A stretch of DNA of 35,605 bases, taken from the NCBI GenBank assembly GCA_964472265.1, contig CAYYJO010000014.1, positions 1 through 35,605 on the forward strand. The letters are read 5' to 3'. The notes under the pieces were generated by a model. It did no database searches, had not been told where the DNA came from, and saw only the letters and a program-made list of their open reading frames with translations. A program made the position numbers and the translations under genes. This document shows, piece after piece, positions 30,588 to 35,605 of this stretch (within the stretch, counting starts at the first letter, position 1; every line of letters begins with the position of its first letter). The stretch comes from JAGNLA01 sp964472265. GTDB lineage: Bacteria; Caldisericota; Caldisericia; JAAYUI01.

Positions 30588-31735
30588 AGCAGATTGCAAT
30601 CATAGGAGCAACAGGATCAATCGGCAGACAAACCCTTGAGGTTGTCGAACAGAATTTCTCGAGCTTTAAAGTGGTTGCGCTCACGGCTGACCGGTCAGAT
30701 GAGCTGCTTGCCCAGCAGGCAACAAGGTTTGGCGTTAAAACTCTTTGCATGTATGATAGGGACGGAGCATCCAGACTTGCCACCAGAATCAAGGATGGAG
30801 CGATTCTTTATGGTGATGAAGGCCTAAAAAGCATTGCAGAACTTGATCTCGATCTTCTCATCGTTGCCGGAAACGGCGCTGCCTGCATCGAACCAACATT
30901 TCTGGCGCTCTCAAAGGGTATTCCAGTGGCGTTGGCAACAAAAGAAGTTCTGGTCTGCGCTGGGCACCTTATAGACAGACAAACCTATGATAACCTCGTG
31001 ATTCCAATTGATTCTGAACCTTCTGCCATTTTCCAGTCACTCATCGGCGAAGACAAATTCAGAATCAAAGAGATTCTTTTGACAGCCTCCGGTGGTCCGT
31101 TCTTCTCAAAAGGCCTCAACTGGTCTGAACTCAGCCTCGTGAAACCCGAAGAAGCGCTTGCTCACCCGAGATGGAAGATGGGACGAAAGATAACAATCGA
31201 TTCTTCAACGCTCGTAAACAAAGCTCTCGAGATGATCGAAATTTCATATATGTTCGGGGTTGATCCCGGAATCATTAGGATCATGCTGCACAGGGAGTCG
31301 GAGATTCACTCAGGTGTGACCTTTGTTGATGGATCAATAAAGCTTCAAGCCTCTCCACCTGACATGAGGCTGCCGATCTCATACGCTTTAAACTACCCGG
31401 CACGCAATCTCACAACATTCCCCGGATTGAAGTTCCCCGTTCGCTGGGTGATGGAGGGGATGCCTGAAATCATGTCTCGGGCGATTGACCTTGGCAGGCG
31501 TGCATGGAAAGCCGGCGCTTCGGGACTGATTTCACTGTGCGCCTCGGATGAGGCTGCCGTTGAGCTCTTTCTTGCAAAGAAACTGCCGTTCCACCTCATC
31601 CCAGAAATAATCGCAAAAACCCTTGCAGCAAACCAAACATTTGACACATCAACACCAAAAGCCTGCGTAGATTCATTCAGACAGGCAAAACAAACCGCAA
31701 TGGAGATTGGAAAACGCTTATGTCTATCGTATTGA
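30584..31735 (+). CDS. dxr: 1-deoxy-D-xylulose 5-phosphate reductoisomerase
   Basis: Dxr converts DXP to MEP, the committed step of the non-mevalonate isoprenoid pathway, with NADPH and a divalent metal. The 383-residue protein has the Rossmann motif GATGSIGRQTLEVV, VAGNGAACIEP and LATKEVLVCAG. The metal and substrate region is IPIDSEPSAIFQ, TASGGPFF and HPRWKMGRKITIDSSTLVNKALEMIE. The start is TTG 30584, sharing TTGA with the cdsA stop. The 3' end overlaps rseP by 16 nt. With ispG downstream, two MEP pathway enzymes lie in this operon. Confidence 0.97.
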   Translation: MKQIAIIGATGSIGRQTLEVVEQNFSSFKVVALTADRSDELLAQQATRFGVKTLCMYDRDGASRLATRIKDGAILYGDEGLKSIAELDLDLLIVAGNGAACIEPTFLALSKGIPVALATKEVLVCAGHLIDRQTYDNLVIPIDSEPSAIFQSLIGEDKFRIKEILLTASGGPFFSKGLNWSELSLVKPEEALAHPRWKMGRKITIDSSTLVNKALEMIEISYMFGVDPGIIRIMLHRESEIHSGVTFVDGSIKLQASPPDMRLPISYALNYPARNLTTFPGLKFPVRWVMEGMPEIMSRAIDLGRRAWKAGASGLISLCASDEAAVELFLAKKLPFHLIPEIIAKTLAANQTFDTSTPKACVDSFRQAKQTAMEIGKRLCLSY

Positions 31736-33018
31736 GCATTCTGCTGACACTTTTGATATTGAGCATTCTTGTTCTTGTCCACGAAATTGGACACTTTTTT
31801 GCCGCAAGGTCGATCGGTGTTCCGGTTGAGAGCTTCTCGATCGGCATGGGGCCTGTTGTCAAGCGCTGGAAATGGGCGAGATACGGCGACACTGAATTCA
31901 GGCTCTCGGCCGTCCCCTTTGGTGGATACGTCATGGTTGCCGGAGAAAGCGAAGTCAGTGACGATCCAAACAATTTCTACTCCAAAACTCCATGGCAGCG
32001 CATCTGGTTTGCCGGCGCAGGCGTTATGATGAATGTTTTGCTGGCTGTAGTTATCTTTGTCTCTGGCTCATTGCTGGCGGGAGACGTTGGGATTCCTTAC
32101 AATCAGGTTGGTATGCTCCAGCCTGGAGCGGCAAGAAACGCTGGAATAAAGCAGGGTGAATGGATTCTTCGTGTCAATAATGTCGAAACGCCACAGTGGA
32201 TCGACATTCCTACTGAGATCAGAAAGCATCCAAACCAGGAAATAACCCTTCTTGTCGGCAAGGATACCGGTGAGGAGACAGTCAGCGTTGACGAATCAAC
32301 AACATCAAAAATCTTCGGTCAAAATGAAGGTGCGTTATCGCACATTGTCTGGCCTGAAGAAAAAGACCTTCAGGGCAACACGTTCCTGGTCATCGACGGC
32401 AAGTATTACCACCTGGACACAATCACAAAGATTGGTGACAAGACAGTTGGCAACTGGTCTGAAACGGTTGAAGCCCTCAAGGCGATTGTCGCCCCAACCG
32501 AGTTGACATTTGGAAAAACGGTTGAAACCAGGGAAGTCAAGCTCACAACCGGAATCGGTCACGACGAGGAAGGCAAGGAAATAGGTCTGATCGGTGCAAT
32601 ACCTGCCGGATCAACCGTAAGGCTGCCTTTCTTTGAAGCCATCTGGTTTGGCCTCCAGAAGTTCTGGTACACAATTGTAGGAGTTATTGCAGCAATCGGA
32701 AACCTGTTCAAAGGCAACTTTGAAAACATCGGCGGAGTCATAGCAATCGGTGACATGGTCGGGCAATCGGCAAATCTTGGCCTCAGCTGGCTGTTCAACC
32801 TTGCCGGGCAGCTCTCAGTCGCTCTTGCCATCTTCAACATTATCCCGTTCCCAGGACTTGATGGCAGCAGGATTTTCTTCAGCCTCATCGAGGGCATCAC
32901 AAAGAAAAAACTTCCGCGTGCGGTTGAGAACATCATTCACGGAGTGGGTTTCATAATCCTGATGGTGCTCCTTGTGGCGCTCATCGGACGTGACCTGTTC
33001 CTGAGACTGTTTAAATGA
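31720..33018 (+). CDS. rseP: RseP-type site-2 intramembrane metalloprotease
   Basis: This M50B protease of 432 residues cuts membrane-bound substrates such as anti-sigma factors or signal peptide remnants. The first membrane helix carries the zinc site HEIGH (21-25). VPFGGYVMVAGE follows. A PDZ domain is visible from about residue 125 (GMLQPGAARNAGIKQGEWIL), with an extended region up to about 290. The third zinc ligand is the Asp of PGLDGSR near residue 381. All catalytic residues are present, in contrast to the degenerate M50 protein at 11463. The gene overlaps dxr and shares ATGA with ispG, the usual neighbour set. Confidence 0.96.
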   Translation: MSIVLSILLTLLILSILVLVHEIGHFFAARSIGVPVESFSIGMGPVVKRWKWARYGDTEFRLSAVPFGGYVMVAGESEVSDDPNNFYSKTPWQRIWFAGAGVMMNVLLAVVIFVSGSLLAGDVGIPYNQVGMLQPGAARNAGIKQGEWILRVNNVETPQWIDIPTEIRKHPNQEITLLVGKDTGEETVSVDESTTSKIFGQNEGALSHIVWPEEKDLQGNTFLVIDGKYYHLDTITKIGDKTVGNWSETVEALKAIVAPTELTFGKTVETREVKLTTGIGHDEEGKEIGLIGAIPAGSTVRLPFFEAIWFGLQKFWYTIVGVIAAIGNLFKGNFENIGGVIAIGDMVGQSANLGLSWLFNLAGQLSVALAIFNIIPFPGLDGSRIFFSLIEGITKKKLPRAVENIIHGVGFIILMVLLVALIGRDLFLRLFK

Positions 33019-34067
33019 CAAAATCCGTCGCTGTCGGAAAACTGGTCATTGGAGGCGGGGCACCTGTTGCCGTGCAGTCAATGACAAAAACCGACACGAG
33101 GGACGCAAAGGCAACATCAGGGCAGATAAACCGGCTTGCAAGACTCGGCTGCGAGCTGGTGAGGTGTGCGGTTCCAGACATGGAGGCTGCACTGTCGCTT
33201 AAAGAAATCGTTAAATCGAGTCCAATTCCAGTGTGTGCCGACATTCATTTTGATGGCAGACTGGCATTGGCTTCTCTCGATGCAGGAGTGCAGAAACTCA
33301 GGCTGAACCCGGGAAACATCCACGACAAGGACATGGTCAGGGTCATCGCCAGGGAGTGCTTGCAAAGAGGGGTTCCAATCCGTATAGGTGTAAACGCAGG
33401 CTCCCTTCCCCACGGTGGAGACGTCGCCAAGGCGCTCGTCGATGCCGCAATCAAAGAGGCAGGGATTTTGGAGGACGCAGGATGTGGATCTATCTTAATC
33501 TCGGTGAAAACCTCTGATATAGAGGCAACCATCAGAGCCAACAGGCTCCTGGCACAATCCTGCAATTATCCTTTGCATATTGGTCTGACTGAAGCCGGTA
33601 CGCTGGTTTCGGGACTGATTCGATCAGCAAAAGCCCTGATGCCGCTCTTGGAAGAAGGCATCGGTGACACGATAAGGGTCTCATTGACTGACGACCCTGA
33701 ACAAGAGGTAAACGCAGCGTGGGAACTGCTTGAAGTGACAGGCAGACGTCATGCAAGACCAATAATCATCTCTTGCCCCACATGCGGAAGGACTCACGGA
33801 AAATTAAGGGAGAGAGTGCAGGAAGTCCAGCAGTCGCTCACAGGCATAACAGGCATCACCGTTGCAGTCATGGGCTGCGAGGTCAACGGACCGGGTGAGG
33901 CGAAGGATGCCGACTGTGGAATAGCGTTTGGTGAGTCGAAGGCGATGGTGGTTGAGGAAGGCAAGATCGTTGGGGTTTATCCACACGAAAAAGCCATTGA
34001 AACACTCACTCAAATCGCAAGGAGATTGTATGAATCAAAAAATATATTGCGTGGGGCTAAGGCTTAA
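33015..34067 (+). CDS. ispG: 4-hydroxy-3-methylbut-2-enyl diphosphate synthase IspG
   Basis: IspG (GcpE) is the [4Fe-4S] enzyme that converts MEcPP to HMBPP in the MEP pathway. The 350-residue bacterial form shows PVAVQSMTKTDTRD at the start and ADIHFD and RLNPGNI in the TIM barrel. The cluster ligands are C254 and C257 (SCPTCGRTH) and C288 (MGCEVNGPGE), with the conserved E295. The ATG overlaps the rseP stop (ATGA). Its 3' end overlaps the hflX start by 38 nt. Confidence 0.97.
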   Translation: MTKSVAVGKLVIGGGAPVAVQSMTKTDTRDAKATSGQINRLARLGCELVRCAVPDMEAALSLKEIVKSSPIPVCADIHFDGRLALASLDAGVQKLRLNPGNIHDKDMVRVIARECLQRGVPIRIGVNAGSLPHGGDVAKALVDAAIKEAGILEDAGCGSILISVKTSDIEATIRANRLLAQSCNYPLHIGLTEAGTLVSGLIRSAKALMPLLEEGIGDTIRVSLTDDPEQEVNAAWELLEVTGRRHARPIIISCPTCGRTHGKLRERVQEVQQSLTGITGITVAVMGCEVNGPGEAKDADCGIAFGESKAMVVEEGKIVGVYPHEKAIETLTQIARRLYESKNILRGAKA

Positions 34068-35109
34068 AGAGGACGACCAGCAGGAGGCGATGGAATCGTT
34101 TCGCGAGCTTGTTTCGCTTGCCCAGACGCTTGACTACACAATTGTCGGCCAGAATTTCCAGGTAATCAGGGAGCCAAACCATTCCCATTTTATCGGCAAG
34201 GGCAAGGTGACCGAGATTGGGCTGGAAGTGACACAACTTAAGCCTGACGTTGTTTTCATTGACTATCACCTTACACCGCTTCAAAGCCGAAACCTCGAGG
34301 AGGACTGGAATGTTCCGGTCATCGACCGGTCAGGACTGATCATTGAAGTCTTCAGAAAACACGCCACAACCAACGAAGGAAAGCTTCAGGTCGAGCTTGC
34401 AAAGCTAAGATACCAGCTGCCAAGGCTGACCCAGAAGAATCTGGCTTACGACCAGCAGGTTGGCGGTGGCGCAGTCACCAGGGGCTCTGGCGAAAGAGCC
34501 ATCGAACTTGAAAAAAGGCATCTCAAGGAACGTATCAGGAAGCTCGAAGGCCGGATAAAGATTCTCGCAAAGAACAGGCAGACAAGATCGAAGCAGAGGC
34601 TTAAAACGAACCTCCCGATTGTCGCCCTTGTTGGTTACACGAACGCTGGGAAATCGACGCTCATGAATGCTCTGACGGGTGCAAACGTGCTCACCCAAAA
34701 CAAGCTGTTTTCGACGCTCGACACAACTGTCAGGCAGAGGATGATTGGTGAGAGGAAAGTTCTTTTCGTCGATACGGTCGGTTTTATCAGGAACCTTCCG
34801 CACGAACTGATTGCAGCGTTCAAATCAACGCTTGAGGAAGTTCTCTCCGCCTGGCTCATCGTCCATGTTTTCGACAGCTCTGACCTGGATTACGAAAGGC
34901 ATATAGAAATTACCGAGAGTGTTTTGGCCGATCTTGGAGCAGATTGTATTCCAAAGATGCTGATTGCGAACAAATCAGACATGATTGGTAGCGAACAAAG
35001 ACAGCAAATTGAATCGATGGTTAAACCGGACATATTCATAAGCGCTTCAGAAAAATCCGGCACTGACGTATTGCTTGAGATGGTTTCAAACCAGCTTGAC
35101 GAACTTTGA
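34030..35109 (+). CDS. hflX: Ribosome-associated GTPase HflX
   Basis: HflX splits stalled or idle 70S ribosomes, notably after heat stress. The 359-residue protein has the HflX N-terminal domain (HFIGKGKVTEI, ELAKLRYQLPRL, GGGAVTRGSGE) and a coiled linker (about 160-190). The GTPase has G1 GYTNAGKST (202-210), G3 DTVGFI (248-253) and G4 NKSD (314-317). It ends shortly after the G domain and is shorter than the 420 or so residues of E. coli HflX, like several other bacterial forms. ATG 34030 has GGAG 6 nt upstream, inside the ispG end; earlier in-frame codons are shadows. A hairpin terminator follows. Confidence 0.95.
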   Translation: MNQKIYCVGLRLKEDDQQEAMESFRELVSLAQTLDYTIVGQNFQVIREPNHSHFIGKGKVTEIGLEVTQLKPDVVFIDYHLTPLQSRNLEEDWNVPVIDRSGLIIEVFRKHATTNEGKLQVELAKLRYQLPRLTQKNLAYDQQVGGGAVTRGSGERAIELEKRHLKERIRKLEGRIKILAKNRQTRSKQRLKTNLPIVALVGYTNAGKSTLMNALTGANVLTQNKLFSTLDTTVRQRMIGERKVLFVDTVGFIRNLPHELIAAFKSTLEEVLSAWLIVHVFDSSDLDYERHIEITESVLADLGADCIPKMLIANKSDMIGSEQRQQIESMVKPDIFISASEKSGTDVLLEMVSNQLDEL

Positions 35110-35112
35110 CTT

Positions 35113-35140
35113 AAGGCCTGTTTACCAAAAAACAGGCCTT
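35113..35140 (+). terminator. Terminator hairpin after hflX
   Basis: AAGGCCTGTT (35113-35122) pairs perfectly with AACAGGCCTT (35131-35140) over an 8-nt loop. The following bases (CTATTGTATAATTG) are only moderately T-rich, so termination may be partial. It is the likely end of the rpsB-to-hflX run. Confidence 0.7.
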
Positions 35141-35146
35141 CTATTG

Positions 35147-35152
35147 TATAAT
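35147..35152 (+). promoter_or_regulatory. Candidate -10 box of the subtilase gene
   Basis: A perfect TATAAT lies 7 nt past the hflX terminator and 24 nt before ATG 35177, with an SD (AAAGGAG) in the leader. No good -35 is seen; the 17-bp position falls within the terminator loop (ACCAAA). Confidence 0.4.
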
Positions 35153-35176
35153 TGCACAAAAGGAGATCGCATAACG

Positions 35177-35605
35177 ATGAAAAAAAGACTCTTGATGTTT
35201 ATGGTTCTGTTGATGGTTTTCACGCTTCTTCCGGGAATGTCGGGGAAAAGCTCAGCCAAAGTCACGTTCTTTCAGCCCGATGTTTCAGAAAAGCTGATCA
35301 ACAGCTTCACTGACGTTGACGCAAACCAGACGGTTGACGTTGTAATCTGGTCCAACAGGCCAATTGACAGCGAGTTGGGATCACTCTCTCAGTCGTTTAC
35401 AAGCCACCCCAAATTTGGCTGTTACATTGCCAAAGTCACAAAATCAGAATTTGAATCACTCCAACAACTCCCTGGAGTGTCAAGGATTACTGAAAATTAC
35501 AAGATTTCTGCTCCACAGGTCAAGGTGTCTGAACCTGAAGAAGCCACCAACAACTGGGGTCTTGACGATCTTGGAATAAGGAAGCTTTGGGACAAGGGCA
35601 TCACC
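35177..35605 (+). CDS. Secreted subtilase (S8 family) precursor, N-terminal part (3' end outside window)
   Basis: Only the first 143 codons are in the window and the frame is open at its end. Residues 1 to about 27 form a signal peptide (MKKR, a hydrophobic stretch, then SGKSSAK). Residues about 28-110 resemble an inhibitor I9-type propeptide with VDVVIWSNRP and LQQLPGVSRITENYKIS. The end reads NNWGLDDLGIRKLWDKGIT, which is the usual entry into a subtilisin catalytic domain (WGL-x-x-I-x-x-x-W-x-x-G). The catalytic Asp, His and Ser all lie beyond base 35605, so the call rests on the architecture. ATG 35177 is preceded by AAAGGAG with an 11-nt spacing. Confidence 0.82.
   Translation, partial: MKKRLLMFMVLLMVFTLLPGMSGKSSAKVTFFQPDVSEKLINSFTDVDANQTVDVVIWSNRPIDSELGSLSQSFTSHPKFGCYIAKVTKSEFESLQQLPGVSRITENYKISAPQVKVSEPEEATNNWGLDDLGIRKLWDKGIT

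Noticed and set aside
33928..34029. 34-codon upstream extension of hflX
   Set aside because: It is a shadow of ispG; the SD at GGAG and HflX homology place the start at 34030.
1..35605. CRISPR array, rRNA, prophage or transposase genes
   Set aside because: I looked for regular spaced repeats, rRNA-like stretches, integrases and transposases and saw none. Only the intergenic repeats at 435-858 are present.

Overview
The window is a dense bacterial chromosome segment of mostly housekeeping genes, with intermediate GC, short gaps and many ATGA/TTGA start-stop overlaps. The host phylum cannot be fixed from this piece. The order CCA-adding enzyme - M50 - trpS - scpA - scpB recalls Clostridia-like and other deep-branching genomes. 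TrpRS carries a Thermotoga-type Fe-S cysteine set and AspRS is of the archaeal type. The rseP gene is followed by ispG and hflX rather than by bamA/lpx genes, which weakly argues against an LPS-type outer membrane. A Caldisericota/Cryosericota-like or similar lineage is only a guess.

Layout. (1) 1-866: the 3' end of an Mrr-type nuclease gene, then 437 bp of non-coding DNA holding two diverged copies of an intergenic repeat and several hairpins. (2) 867-8795, minus strand: a class V aminotransferase/cysteine desulfurase, an OmpR/PhoB-type response regulator, the t6A genes tsaD-rimI-tsaB, a PF06838 PLP lyase, miaB and an archaeal-type aspS. Four of these act on tRNA modification or charging. 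(3) 8879-14440, plus strand: a DHH-CBS-nucleotidyltransferase fusion, an M50-family protein that has lost its catalytic residues, an Fe-S type trpS, scpA and scpB. (4) 14300-15359, minus strand: minD-minE, with minE running antisense into the 3' end of scpB. (5) 15426-24164: gpmI, then seven polytopic membrane protein genes of one general design, interrupted by a minus-strand tRNA-Leu(UAA)-hydrolase unit. (6) 24205-25959: a membrane sensor histidine kinase. (7) 26087-35109: the run rpsB-tsf-pyrH-frr-uppS-cdsA-dxr-rseP-ispG-hflX, joining translation, UMP synthesis, ribosome recycling, the MEP isoprenoid pathway, undecaprenyl and CDP-diacylglycerol synthesis and intramembrane proteolysis. (8) 35177-end: the start of a secreted subtilase precursor.

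Two observations stand out. First, many transcription-unit first genes (CCA enzyme, minD, gpmI, three of the membrane genes, the histidine kinase) have a good -35/-10 promoter whose -10 lies only 6-10 nt before the start codon and have no Shine-Dalgarno site, while operon-internal genes mostly have clear SD sites. This points to widespread leaderless translation; in one case the predicted start would be ATA. Second, the seven-gene membrane cluster next to a histidine kinase has no function I can name and is the best candidate for an undescribed system.
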